From assembly GCF_013426205.1 (NCBI RefSeq), contig NC_089422.1, positions 6,262,001-6,326,000 of the forward strand: 64,000 bases of DNA, given 5' to 3'. A program made the position numbers and the translations under genes. The DNA comes from Metarhizium brunneum (taxonomy: Eukaryota; Ascomycota; Sordariomycetes; Hypocreales; Clavicipitaceae). The notes below the pieces were generated by a model, which was not told the DNA's origin, ran no database searches, and saw only the letters and a program-made list of their open reading frames with translations. This document shows positions 37,445 to 49,308 of this stretch, piece by piece; position 1 is the first letter of the stretch, and each line of letters opens with the position of its first letter.

Positions 37445-37791
37445 GGGAATTGACATGCCCACTTTCTTCGAACCAAGTTGGGACTAGAGGCTGGCGGGAT
37501 TACCATGAACGTCGTCGTGGTCCCTGCAAAACTGATCATGAGGGATGTGTAACACCATATATGTATGACTAGCGTGTGCAGTCTGATACTGTCCGTCAGC
37601 AAACGGGTCAAGAGCGCAGCGATGACGGGGGTTTGCCATGTCTGGGAAAGGCGACTCTATCGATAGACAAAAAGAATATGACATGAACAATTAGCATTTC
37701 TATCCTTGTAAATCACTTTCGCGGGTTCTATCCTATGCTACACATGCATATCGTCATTGACGTGGTGAGCAAATCAATGTACGTAAGGTAC
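37445..37791. other. Intergenic between convergent genes
   Basis: 3' flanks of the TM9SF gene and MED4. Nothing further recognised. Confidence 0.5.
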
Positions 37792-38868
37792 TTAATCATC
37801 GTCGTCGTCGTCATCTAGATCATCCAAATTCGTGAACTGGAACTGCTTCTTCTCCCCAAGAGCTGTACCCGCTCTGGACAGCCCCGGCCCATCAGGCTGC
37901 CCACTGACGATACTCGCGCGCCTCCATTCCGCCTGTTCCTTTTCTCGTTGCCTCTCTCTCTCAGCACGGGCCCTTTCCCGTTCCTCGCGGAGCTGTTTCT
38001 CGCGCGCCTCACGCTCAGCCTTCTCCTGCTCCTCCTTGGCCCTGCGCTCCTCTTCTTCCTTGAGCCTTCTTTCCTCTTCTGTCGCAGGATCGTACCCCTT
38101 GGGATCGATGTCCTGTTCGACAAGGACCTGATACGAAGCCAAAGATCCCGAGCGAATCTTGTCCTCCAACGGCCAGGGGAAGAAGAGCTGTCCAGACAGC
38201 GGGTTGAGATACTGGCTCATTCCCTCGGGCAGACTCGTGTTCAGATTGGCTGCAGGGGGCTGTGTTGGCTGCTCCGCAGTCAACTGCGGTGTGCCATTGA
38301 CGGCCGGACTCTGCGGCTGCGAGGGCGTTCGCGCAGACGGGGTCAGGGCAGACTGTGCTAGAGACTCGGGGTTCGGCGACTGCGTCTCTGGCGATGCTGC
38401 CGCGCCCTCAAGGGTTGCCGCTGGCGGGAGGGTGGTTTTGCTGATTCTCCTGGCGTAGCGGAGGAGCTCTTCGTATACGATGGGGTAGTTGGGCTCGGAT
38501 GGGTATGTCGTCGTGTGCGTGCTGACAATGTCTTTGTGCGTGTTGGCGAGGCTGGTCAGCGTGTCGCGAATCTGGGTGTCTAGGGCTGCCGAGGACTGGC
38601 GAAGCTTTTGAATGCGGAGATGATTGTTTTGATGGATTTGAACTAGAATTCAGTCAGAAGATGTGGCCTGTAGGCGAAGGAGGAAGGAGCACTCTGCGAT
38701 TTTTTAAATTTGTTTTGTACCTTCTTCAAGACCTTTGCTGAGTTCGTTGTCGGCGGCTTTGAGCTCTTCGGCTTGAATAGTGGACGGGTGATATTTTGTG
38801 ACGGAGTCAATTAGATTTGACAATGCCTTTTCTAGTCGCTCAAAGCGACCGTCGATGTATTTGTCCAT
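37792..38868 (-). CDS. MED4: Mediator complex subunit 4
   Basis: Two exons on the minus strand (38868-38721 and 38642-37792) encode 332 residues. The N-terminal helices include RFERLEKALSNLIDSVTKY and, rebuilt by the splice, EVQIHQNNHLRIQKLR. The next conserved block, YEELLRYARRISKTTLPP, is diagnostic of MED4, and FFPWPLEDKIRSGSLA is the later helix region. Med4 is in the middle module of Mediator, bridging activators and RNA polymerase II. After residue 230 the protein becomes a long Glu/Arg/Lys single-helix-like stretch and ends in seven consecutive aspartates. It is divergent from QCR10 with 296 bases between the start codons. Confidence 0.93.
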
Positions 38869-39164
38869 ATTTGCGGGTGCTTTCTCGGCGAGCTATCAGC
38901 ATCACATGGTAACTACTATTTGATAGAATTGGCCTAGGTTCTGAACGATGAACTTGGTTGCCGTTGGTATTAGCTGCAGTGGGTCAATTAAAGCGCATTT
39001 CATTGGCCGCTGATATCCAGAAGCTGCTGTGTGGGCCTCAGGCCACCATCCGGCCTTTCCCGCGGGTAAACTCGCGCATCGTTCCAACATCAATTTTGAA
39101 GACGATACCCCGTCAAGCAATTGAATCATATTGAAAGGCTTCGACTGCCATTCCCCCAGTCAAG

Positions 39165-40039
39165 ATGGTCTACACTGTAAGTATGCTCATGACTAATGAC
39201 TTTTGGGACGACTGAATGCCGCACTACGTGAATAATACGGCGCCGAGGTGGAGTGTTGACTGACGGAATCTTGCAGACTCCTGTCCGCGCTGCGGAATTC
39301 AAGAGCGCCTACGGCCCCAAGTACGTACCGGATGTATCCAACGACGCCGATCTCGACGAAGGAACTGAGTTGCGTGCGGAAATGGCCTGCCGAGTTGCCT
39401 AGCCTTGGGCACCGTTGGCTCGAATAATGGAAGGAGGGGGCTAACATTGAGCAATAGATACAAGTTCCAGCCCAACATCAATGGATGGAACCAGACTTCT
39501 CTCCTCCGAACGTAAGTTGGATCTTGTTCTGCCGCATGGGTGAAGCATTTGGTCGAACGAGGGTTAATGGCACTTGGGGCGATCCTGGGTCTGGAAAGGA
39601 ACAGTACGCTTGGAAAAGGACAATTCCTTTTTGCATGGGGGACTGCTGCTTGGCCTAGACGCACAAATCCGCCTGCTGGGTCAAATTTGAGTGGAGCGTG
39701 GGAGCGTTTTCAACACCCGCGCAGTCAACGGGAGCCTTGGGCAAACACGAAACTAACAATTGGGATAGTGGTGTGAGATCTGCCTCTTTTGGTGGTGCTG
39801 CCGTTGTCGGTCTCCTTCTCTACGTCTCCGGCATTCCTCGTGTCCAGAGGGACGTTCTCCAGGTATGTTTGCTAAATAGGCCGATTGTAGTGTTTTGACT
39901 GCTAATGCTGGTCCATAGAAAATCCCCTTCGTCGGCAGCTACTTCGTTCAGCCTGAGGTCCATCCCCAGGACAACGTGAGTCTCAGATATTCTAATTGGA
40001 GTCACAATGTCATGGTTAACGAATTTGCAGCCCTTTTAA
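39165..40039 (+). CDS. QCR10: Cytochrome bc1 complex subunit 10 (QCR10)
   Basis: Six exons (39165-39176, 39277-39320, 39458-39511, 39769-39862, 39919-39975, 40031-40039) encode only 89 residues, yet every junction is GT-AG and in phase. The protein has an N-terminal matrix part (AAEFKSAYGPKYKFQPNI), one membrane segment (FGGAAVVGLLLYVSGIPRVQ) and a tail QKIPFVGSYFVQ ending PQDNPF, which is the fungal Qcr10 pattern. Qcr10 is a small accessory subunit of respiratory complex III in the mitochondrial inner membrane. The first exon is 12 coding bases and the last 9 including the stop. Intron 3 is 257 bases, the longest found in this window. Shares a 296-base upstream region with MED4. Confidence 0.93.
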
Positions 40040-40654
40040 AATGCACTGGTGGAACATGGATTGTAGATTATCAAGGCCCTGTGGACGACAAGGGTTCTTC
40101 TCTTTGTATAAGATACTCAAAATAGAACTTTTCTGAGCCACTTTGCCTGTTTCAAATAGCCTGTAACCTTTGCTTCTTTAATTTGTGCTGCGAATATCGT
40201 TAACGAGATGTCTGATATCGGAGGATGTTAAATCGCCATTATGCGTAAACTATGCATGTAGTGGTGCAAACGCATCTTGGAGAGACATTGGGCTCACTCA
40301 CTATTACTGAATTGTCTCCAATCAATCAACTATTTTATGTGAATATCGAGTCGATGAGTACTGCTTGGGGATCCAAGGGATGTGGTGACTGTACAGTATG
40401 AAACAGTGCGACTCGCACAGACAAAACCCGCATAGAAATGGAAGTCATCTTGCCAGGTAATCAATCTCCTTGCAACCAAGCTCGCGCCGCTTATAGAGCA
40501 CAAGGCGCCGACGAAAGATCCTTCAAAATGGAATAGAATGGGATTTGGATTTTTCTTTTTCGTCAAGAACTTTCGTTATTTGCAGGCCCTGTACCCTTGT
40601 TAATATCCCCCCTTCACTCTTTCCGCGTTGCCTATTTTCAGCCATTCTCAGTCC
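40040..40654. other. Intergenic between QCR10 and ALG10
   Basis: 3' flank of QCR10 and promoter of ALG10. No gene recognised. Confidence 0.5.
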
Positions 40655-43071
40655 ATGTTGTCGCCCACCACCAACATGGCAGACAGCACAGAAGTCACCA
40701 GAAGCTGGGCGTCGCCCCTGGCCACATTGGCACTTTCTATACCAATATTGATTTTGGTCTCTCGCAGAACCGGAACAAAGTGGCAGAATTTCCCCCCGTT
40801 TTTCCTGCTGACTCTGCTAAGCGGAGCGTGGTTCATGATAGTTTCTGAGACAGTATCAGAGCCATACTTGGTATGGCAGAAATTCTCTCATGTTTACAAT
40901 TAGTTTCCCGACTAACAGCCTTCTAGGATGAAATATTCCACATACCACAAGCTCAAAGGTACTGTGAGGGCAAGTTTCTCGAGTGGGATGACAAAATCAC
41001 AACTCCACCAGGGCTGTTCGTATAGCAATTCCCCCCATGGGCTACGGCGATAGACTAATACTCGTATCAGGTACCTATTTTCAATTCTTCTCCAAAAGAC
41101 AGCCGCGACTGTGAAGCTTCCATGGGTGTTTAGCTGTGATACTAGTAGTTTACGCATCACAAACGTTCTTGGCTTGATCGTTCTCGCCTCCTTGACCCTG
41201 TTGTGCCGACATGAAATTGAATCGCGACTATACGAGGCACATTCGTCGGTGCGCCTCAAAGCCATCTCCAAATACGCCGTGCACACGGCTTTCAACATTG
41301 CGCTATTTCCACTGCTGTTTTTCTTTTCAGGACTGTACTATACCGACGTTATTTCGACGGCTGTGGTGGTTGGTGGCTATTTGAACCACCTCAAGCGCGT
41401 TGGGCGAGATCGAAGCTCCTTTGTGAGTGACTTGATTACAGTTTTGCTGGGTACTTTGTCTCTGTTCATGAGGCAGACAAATGTCTTCTGGATAGTGGTG
41501 TGGATGGGGGGTCTGGAGGCTGTTCATGCGCTCAAGACACTGCGGCCGCAACACGCAGAGCAGCCTTTCATGACGACATTGACAGACCAGGTCAAGTTTT
41601 ATGCTTGGAGATACTCTGTGGGCGATGTTCATGATCCGCCTCTGAATCTGGCTTGGCCAGATGGTAAGTACCTTTTTATCTTCGGCTTGTCAAAGCGGGG
41701 TGCTCATATTCTTCGTTAGATATGCTTTTCACAGCGATTAGTCTTGGCATCGCAGCTCTCTGCAATCCCATTCGAGTCATTCGCCAAATATGGCCATATT
41801 TATCCGTCCTCGCCGCTTTTGCTAGCTTTGTGGCATGGAATGGCGGCGTTGTCCTAGGTAAGTTGTTTCATAGAAGCGGACTGGCATCGTGTCACTGACC
41901 TTGGGTAGGTGATAAGTCGAATCATGTTGCCACCATTCACCTGGCCCAGCTACTTTATATCTGGCCCTTTTTTGCCTTCTTTTCTCTCCCCCTTCTCTTG
42001 CCGCATGTAATTCCTATTCTTGACATTGCAGGAAATGTGTCTCGTTCACTTTCACAAAGTGGCCAAAGGGCGGGGTCGTCACAGCCCTCAAAGACATCTA
42101 GGTCCTTTGAATCTTCGCGTTCTGTCAAATCGAAGCGACCAGAGGGTTCCAAGGCGAGGGACACTCGAAGCACCGTCTCTCAAGTCGCTCTCGAAACGCC
42201 AAGCCTTGGCTCGCCATCTCCTGCCTTAAGGACCGCGGATTTCATTTTCAACTCCAAATTTATTCCTTGGATAATTTATACTCTACTTACATTTGTAGTA
42301 TCCACAGCAATTGTTAAATTCAACACCATTATTCATCCATTCACACTCGCCGACAACCGACACTACATGTTCTACATTTTTCGATACACTATCCGCCGGG
42401 GCAGCCTCATCAGATTCATGCTCATCATTCCGTATACCATCAGCAGATGGATGGTATGGGGCACATTGGCAGGTTGTGCTGACTGGATCTCATCGAGCAA
42501 CCGTGAGCTGTGCTCTGCCCGGTACAACGTCAACGAGCCTGCTCCCTACACAAGCCATCCTCTCTGGATCGCAAGGGGAACAAAGAAGACACAAACAAAC
42601 GTAGAATATCCCCAGGATATGAGCCTGGTGCCGAGTTCCTCGGCATCAACGGACGGTGAACTTCGAGGTACCGTGGAGGATGACCCGCTCCTGGTCTCGG
42701 CTGAGCCAACTTCAACTTCTACAGGCCTCATATTCCTGTTGGCAACCACACTCTCCCTAATGACAGCACCACTTGTTGAGCCTCGCTACTTCATTCTCCC
42801 GTGGGTGATGTGGCGCCTGTTAGTACCGGCTTGGAGAGTCCATGATCACGCACATATAAACTCCCTATTTGAGGGAGTAGCACCACGGTCAATTGTTGGC
42901 AAAACCAAAGAGATATTTAAACGGTATGACGTGCGACTTGTCCTCGAGACACTGTGGTTTGTGGCGATAAACGTGGCCACAGGGTATATATTCCTTATGA
43001 AGCCGTATGTATGGAAAGATGAACAAGGGCGGAATCTCGAAGATGGCCGACTACAGCGGTTCATGTGGTAG
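40655..43071 (+). CDS. ALG10: ALG10/DIE2 dolichyl-P-glucose alpha-1,2-glucosyltransferase
   Basis: Five exons (40655-40870, 40927-41015, 41071-41663, 41720-41857, 41909-43071) encode 732 residues. ALG10 (GT59) adds the third and last glucose to the dolichol-linked N-glycan precursor in the ER lumen. The motif [17 protein letters not shown] is rebuilt by splice 1 and ITTPPGLYLFSILL by splice 2. [24 protein letters not shown] and [21 protein letters not shown] follow, then [19 protein letters not shown] and [10 protein letters not shown] near the end. Many membrane segments are present. Two Ser/Thr-rich hydrophilic loops (about residues 390-450 and 560-610) make it longer than yeast Die2. ATG 40676 is an alternative start seven codons in. 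Confidence 0.95.
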
Positions 43072-43423
43072 CAAAACAAAAGCATACACTACGTCACAAA
43101 AAGAATAGGCCCATGAAATGCGAAGCAATCATGTATATTTCATACACTGCATTCGATGCTTTAAGATGAAAAAGCAAGATGCAGAGACATCAACCATATG
43201 GTGCAATGAAGTGTTTTCCCGCCACGTCATTTTTTTAATAGCAAAGCAGCCCTGTAAACGCCACCAATGATTCCAGTTCCAACATCCCATCCAGACTCAT
43301 TCATATTCACATTTCAAGCCATTGGTAAACATTTCCATCTCATGAAGTGGCATCCGTCTTGCATAACCGGAGCCATGAAGCATTTTTTTTCTTTTTGGGC
43401 CTAGTCTTCTTCAGTCCCGGGTC
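43072..43423. other. Intergenic between convergent genes
   Basis: 3' flanks of ALG10 and of the conserved unknown gene. Nothing recognised. Confidence 0.5.
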
Positions 43424-43906
43424 TTATAAACTCAGCCGATCCAGACTCAAACCATCATTACTTCTCACCCTCCTCACTACGCCCAGCTTGAAGAATTTCT
43501 CTTCGCCGCCTGCCGTCCTACCGCCAATATACCACTTGTCTGCGCCTATTGCATCTCTGAAGCCCTCGCTACTGCTGTCGCTGCCACGTCGCCGCCCGGA
43601 CGCAGAAGGATTTGGAATAGGGATAGAAGCAGCGCTGTTGCCGCGGGGAGAGTGGATAGATACGCTAGGGGGTGGGGAGCGACTGTTTGCTTGGGCGGAC
43701 GATGCTGCTGCTGCGGCGGCGGCGCTGGTCGCAATGGTCCGCGGTGCGGTGCTTGTTTGGGGATATGATGATGACGAGGTGGAGGAACCGACGGCGGCGG
43801 ATTGATTGTTGTGTTTGTTGGGCTGTTGATTGGCCTGGAGGGTCGGGCCTTGTTGGCGGAAGGCGGCGATGAAGGAGGACAGGAAGTAGGGGCGTTGAGA
43901 GGGCAT
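43424..43906 (-). CDS. Conserved protein of unknown function, Ser/Ala-rich
   Basis: A single-exon 160-residue frame. The N-terminus MPSQRPYFLSSFIAAFRQQG is amphipathic. A disordered middle (about 30-105) is rich in Ser, Ala, Asn and Pro, with a run of eight alanines. A compact, charged C-terminal block follows: RRRGSDSSSEGFRDAIGADK, then WYIGGRTAGGEEKFFKLG and VVRRVRSNDGLSLDRLSL. This mix of low complexity with a well-formed C-terminal motif suggests a real gene with a short conserved tail; RRGSDS and RRVRSN look like basophilic kinase sites. I do not recognise the family, and no function is proposed. Competing frames on the opposite strand are less protein-like. Confidence 0.6.
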   Translation of the reverse strand: MPSQRPYFLSSFIAAFRQQGPTLQANQQPNKHNNQSAAVGSSTSSSSYPQTSTAPRTIATSAAAAAAASSAQANSRSPPPSVSIHSPRGNSAASIPIPNPSASGRRRGSDSSSEGFRDAIGADKWYIGGRTAGGEEKFFKLGVVRRVRSNDGLSLDRLSL

Positions 43907-45309
43907 GGTTTGGACGGAAGCGATGTTTGCTTAGTGTGTTTTGGTCGATGTAGGATTGAGGAGAGGCTCGGCTGTCAATTTCCCACGTTGACAGGAGTGA
44001 GTAGTCGGTTGGTCCGGCGTCGATGGATAATGTCGCACACGACTTTGACCGGTCGATCCGAGGAGCGTTTTTCCTTGGGTGGAGGTCGTCTTCCCACAGT
44101 GTTATCAACCGAGTCCCTCAAGGTAGGTCGATCGGCTGCGCAGTTGAGGAAGACGTCACACGGCGAGTCGGCTATATCGCACTGCGTATGGGGCGCTGAG
44201 CAAAGACGGTCGCACGCAAGGACTTGGTATCGAGCACTGCGCTGGATAGCAAGAAGATGCAATCGGTCGGGGTTGTTGAGAGGAAAAGATGGACGAGGGA
44301 GGCACGGAACTAGGGCATCCAGGGATTGACATCGAGGAGGTGGAAGCGTTGGTCAGCGGCTCAACCGGGCAACCGGGGTGGTGGATGATTGCAGTCGCAG
44401 AGACTCAAGATTTGTGGCCCTCGGCAAAAGCCGGGGTGGATTCTGGCGGCGGCCTGGACAAAAGGAAATGCAGGCACCGTGAGTGGCTGCGACTGGCTGC
44501 GACTGACTGCGACCGGCCGGTGCAGGTGACTAATGGCGGGGTTGCCATAGGCTAGGGAAGGCGCTGCCCAGGATCTGGCGCGGGCTTTCTGGCGCAGCGA
44601 TGGTCGGGTTTGCAGCAAATCTGGAAAACTTGCGGGGTGGCTGACAACCAAGAGCCCATTCCAACGCAAAACACAGCGACATGCCTTGTTATCATGACAT
44701 CGATCGATAATGCGGTGGTTGCAGGGTCCACAAATCGGTGCTGTCAAGAGCGCTTGGACGGAGCCACCAGAGATGATCAAGTGCTGCCTCGTGCATGATC
44801 TCGAGCCTCTCTTGTCGCCTGCAACGAAGCGAAGCGGGTAAACTCACGCCAGCATTCACTCTCACTCGTCCTGGTTCCAAGAACCAGTTTTTTTTTTTTA
44901 CGTATACGGAGTACTGTGGCCGAATGAAGCTCATCGCTCATCTACCGAATAGGTGGTTTTGAGAAGAGAAGAAAGGCCATGTGCCAGAGTCAAACAGCGT
45001 AGGATATGTATGTACTGGGAATATTTCCATTCCCCCAACAACTGTTGCTGGTCGAAGCTCGATCCCTTGATCCACCGTCACTCGAAGCACGCGTCAAGTT
45101 GCTTGCTCGTTTGGGCAGGTTGTGACAATTCAATTTCACCAACTAGAGTCTGGGAGTCAAGGTGTGGATACACCGACAACAGACGAGAAGACATGGACAA
45201 ACCATCGACGGGTATGCTACCCGCAGCATAGCTGTAACCTCTACGGAGTATCCCAAGACCTTACTCCATACATCCATGGTGGCAGGATTCATAGACAACA
45301 TTAAGCATC
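43907..45309. other. Intergenic, divergent flank of the unknown gene and MFS gene 2
   Basis: About 1.4 kb. TACGGAGTA words lie at 44905-44913 and 45242-45250, the second only 60 bases before the transporter start. A TGGCTGCGAC direct repeat lies at about 44484-44512. A T-run lies just before 44900. Overlapping frames on both strands have no domain. Confidence 0.5.
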
Positions 45310-47047
45310 ATGGCCGGCGCGCAGGCCTCGGAAACCAGTTCCCTCCTCAACCCCGAAGCCACATCTACACCGCATGTCGACCGGCCACCATCAATCTCAT
45401 CGGCCTCGTCAACATGTCCAACTTTTCTTCCCTCAAAACCCGACGCCCTACGGTCCATAGTAGCCGCCTTTACGATACATCTTCTTCTGAACATTGCCAC
45501 AAACATCGCGCTGACGCCCCAAACCGCCATTCTCCAAGATATTGTATGCAAACAGTACTACGACGGGGTCGATTCTCTCGCTGGCACCACGCACGTCCAG
45601 GACAAAGACAGATGTGGCGTTGTCCCTGTGCAGAGTGAAGTCGCCTACGTGATAGGATGGGAGGCGGCAATAGAGAATATCCCAAATATGCTGCTGGCAG
45701 TTCCGTTTGGAGCGCTAGCAGACAAGGTGGGCAGGAAAAGGATTCTGTTGGTGGCTCTATTTGGAATGTTTATGAACGACGCCTGGATAAGACTTGTTTG
45801 TGAGTCATGGCTCTGTGATATTGGCAACGGCACACTTACCCAGGCGTTTTAGACTGGTTCCCGGACGTTTTCCCCGTGAGAGCCGTGTGGATTGCCGGGT
45901 TGTGGCAAGCAATTGGTTCCGGAGCCGCGACACTATCATCCGTCACACATGCTTTGGTGGCAGAGGCGTGTCCAGAAGAACAGAGGTAAGTTTACGAAAC
46001 CATGTGACCCTCCTTTGCGAATTCACCTCTGACTATAGACTGTAGAACATCCGCCTTCTCTCAAATCAGATCGGCCAAACTTCTCTCCCAGCTCATTTTC
46101 ATCCCCATTGGTGGTGCCTTGATATCCACGAACCCCTGGGTTCCCATGTTTGTTTCCACAGGTTTCATGATTTCTGGCTTCATTGCGGCTGTGATTCTCG
46201 TGCCTGGAGACTGGCCGTCCGAACCGGCTCACAGTATTGAAAGGCAGGGTCTGCTCCAGGATGAAATTGCTGGCGTCCATTCCAAAGCGCAGTGGTTCAG
46301 CTGGACGGGCATACGATCAAGCACATCACGTATAGCAGACTGGACTGCTTCAAACTCGCGACTCGTACCACTCGTCCTGTCATTTTTTGTGTTCCAGCTA
46401 GGCGAGCAGGCTGGGCTTACATTGCTGCTTCAGTACGCCGCGAATCGCCTTGACTGGACATTGAGCAAGGTAAAACCCACCCATACGGCCCTCACTCCGT
46501 CATATTATGATGCAAAATTTCGCTAATGTGTAAGGCGTCATTCCTCATATCGGTCCGCGCGGGCGTCAATATGTCCGCCCTCGTCGTTCTGGTTCCGGCA
46601 GTGTCCGCCATTCTCCTTACCACCTATCGCCTCTCCGTGATGCAGAAAGACAAGTGCATCGCCCAAGCTAGCGGCTTATTGCTCGTGCTCGGTTGCCTCG
46701 TTGTGTTTCAAGCCACGTCCGCCATATCAATGGTAGGAGGTTTGGTGCTAATTTCCGTTGGAGACGTCTTCGCCATCCCCGTAAGGAGTTTGGCAACGGG
46801 TCTCGTGGATTCGACTCATCTTGGTGTCCTGTACACTGTCATTGAAGTCATGACACAGAGTGGTCTGTTTATCGGCCAACCTATGCTAGCAGAGACCTTC
46901 CGATGGGGATTGAAGCTGGGCGGGTTTTGGGTAGGGATGCCGTTTTTGTTTGCAGCAGCCTTTTTCACCCTGGCCCTCATAGCTGTGTCGACGGTGCCGA
47001 GTAGACGACGGATATTGGTTCCACAAGAAGATCTAGCCGAAGGCTAG
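45310..47047 (+). CDS. Major facilitator superfamily transporter, DHA-like
   Basis: Four exons (45310-45799, 45853-45985, 46046-46469, 46535-47047) encode 519 residues. A hydrophilic N-terminus with the vacuolar-type ETSSLLN motif precedes the first helix (IVAAFTIHLLLNIATNIAL). The MFS loop 2-3 signature is GALADKVGRKRILL. The second half opens at LVPLVLSFFVFQLGEQAGLT. The splices rebuild IRLVYWFPDVFPVRAVWIAG, EEQRTSAFSQI and DWTLSKASFLIS. It resembles fungal transporters of the drug:proton antiporter type found near accessory gene sets. The substrate is unknown. It is convergent with the HET gene, with 79 bases between their stop codons. Confidence 0.9.
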
Positions 47048-47126
47048 GATAGGTGTGGTATCAAATTCATCGGGTGCGTAGACAACTTTTTGAATACCCA
47101 TGCCAACCTATCATGAAACATGACGA

Positions 47127-49308
47127 CTATACAATCACAACATCTACCGTTCCCGTAATGCCATCAAACATGCACCACTCTTTGCCATATGTAAATGTCT
47201 CCTGAAACATGCCCACTCTCTGGAACAACTTGCCTCCCAATCCATCACCGGCTTCGGCCAAAACGAGTCCGTATATTCGTCCCATTGCCAGCCTTGTCTT
47301 GACACGCCCCGCCGCTATTAACAAACAATATAGCCTGCCTCCCAGACCGACTTCTGCAGGATTATCTGCTGCGGAGAAAGCCATCGCGTGGTCGTCCCTG
47401 TAGAGCACAATCTCACCGGGCAGAGCCTTGACCGATTTTGCTTCAACCGTGGCGAGCTTACCCCTTATGGTGACAGAGGCTGTCGTGGGATGTAGCAACA
47501 TGCCCATTCCATACCTGTGAGCGCAATCCGCGTCGAGAAGCTCTGCGCCCTCGGCGTCAACCAGCCCCATGTTGGCGGAATTAAGCTCCTTTTCATACTC
47601 GACCTGCGTGTTGATGGACGCCCACGACCACGAAGGCGCCAACTTTTCCGCATCCTGTTGCCGAATCTCTCGATTCTTCATCTCTTGTCGAGCAATCTTG
47701 TTGTTGAAAGCCGCCTGTCCCACGTCGGAGCCCCCAAAGACATTGTTCAGATCGTAGTGCTTCCCAAACGCCGTAACCTGCCAATCGCCCCCTTTTCGCT
47801 TCCGCCATAGCAGGTCCATCATCAAGGTTGAGCGCCACAGACCAGCCAGGTACTCGTCGCCAGGCCGCATCCTGGCAACCTCCGACGCCAGCCCCGACAG
47901 CGCGGGGAACTTGTCCCTGCGGGCTGTGAAGTCGAGGCCCGTGTAGGCATTCACAATGTGGTGCCACAGCTCGGGGGACTGGCCGACGATGGAGGCGCTG
48001 TGCTCGGCCGACGTGGACAGGCTGTACGCGGCCTTGGGGTTGAAGGGCTCACGGGGGGAGTACTCGGCGACGGCGTAGTTCGCCAGCATAGGCTCGCACT
48101 CGCACGCCGACCCGGCCATGCACTCCCACGCCACCTCGTTGAAGCCAAAGTACACGACGCGCGGCGACAGGAGGCGCTCCTGGAGAACCCACAGGCGGTC
48201 GAGGATGCCGTGCTCCTCGTCCCGGCGCAGGTGGCCGACGCTGTAGCGCAGGCGGCGGCGGACCATGACGGGGAACGGGAGCTTGTACCTCGCCAGCTCG
48301 AGGTTGCGGCTGTCCACCACGACCGACGGGACGGTTTGGAAGAGGCCGTCCCGCGGGCCAGACGCCCACGCCGCCGCTATCGTCAGCAGCCCGTTCTTGT
48401 AGATGGGCGCCATCAGCGCCGACTCGCGCTCCCAGTCGTCGTTGTCGTCCTGGATGATGCACAGCGAGTCTATCCACAGGTATCTGCTGCCCATGCGCCG
48501 GGTGACGAGGGCCGCGTCTCGAAACGTCGGCGGCAACGACTCCAGCGGGATGCCCTGCCGCAGCTGGTCCAGGGAGCTGGTCGTTGTCCTTGTGGGCATT
48601 CCTTGGTCCCCCCACCGGTGGGTGAGGCACACGTACTGCCCTTGCCGGCCGCTCGTCTCGACCAGTTTGATGTCGGCGAGGCTGCTTACGTCGATGAGGC
48701 GGGTGGGGAGGTTCACCCACGATGCCACCGGCGAGCACTGCACGTGGTTTGCAGAGCACTGCTGTCGCCAGTAGTCTATTTGCGACATTGTCTGCTCCGT
48801 GTCTGTCTGGCCGTTGAGGTAGTTTTTGAATGGGAAATGGCTGTGGACACTGGTCGCTCCGGCAAGATCTAGATGGACTCGTTAGCAAAAATGCCCTTCT
48901 GCCTGCCTCACAGTGGGCAGGGGAATGAATACAAAAAAAAAAAAAAGAAGAAGAGAGCGTCCGCATACCGTCGGTATATATCTGAATCTTGAATTCCCCC
49001 TTTCCGGGAGAAGACTGGGCGCTGGTGCACCAAGGCTCGAAAAAGCTCTCGCCATCGTGCCGCCAGTATATAAAGTCCTGGTCGGCGGGTTTACTCGTGC
49101 CAACCGAGCGCTTGAAGGCCTCCCAGAATATAGCGCACCAGGGACATCCTTTCTGCGCGGATTTGCTCAGCTTCAGCGTCGAGACCATGAGCCCGCCCAC
49201 GAGCTCAAGTTGCTTGGTCCCGGGCCTGTGGTGCGTGGTGCATTTTGCGGCGCCGCGGAAGATGCTGAAGTCGGGAATGTCGGCCAACATGCCTCGCCGG
49301 GCAGCCAT
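47127..49308 (-). CDS. HET-domain (heterokaryon incompatibility-type) protein
   Basis: Two exons on the minus strand (49308-48969 and 48868-47127) encode 693 residues. A Cys-rich N-terminal region (about 1-110, with KGCPWCAIFWEAF) is typical of the long fungal HET proteins. The HET domain runs from about residue 193 (YVCLTHRWGDQGMPT) through LPPTFRDAALVTRRMGSRYL and WIDSLCIIQDDNDDWERES to YKNGLLTIAAAWA. The remaining 350 residues include ERLLSPRVVYFG and WSWASI, both conserved in the family. HET domains trigger self/non-self programmed cell death after fusion in some fungi, but most family members are untested and this one carries no known partner domain. The intron (100 bases) joins IYTD to DLAGATS in phase. 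Confidence 0.93.

Noticed and set aside
48049..49308. 419-codon minus-strand read-through frame of the HET gene
   Set aside because: Starts at the correct HET start but runs through the intron into the wrong frame; the spliced model restores the HET domain.
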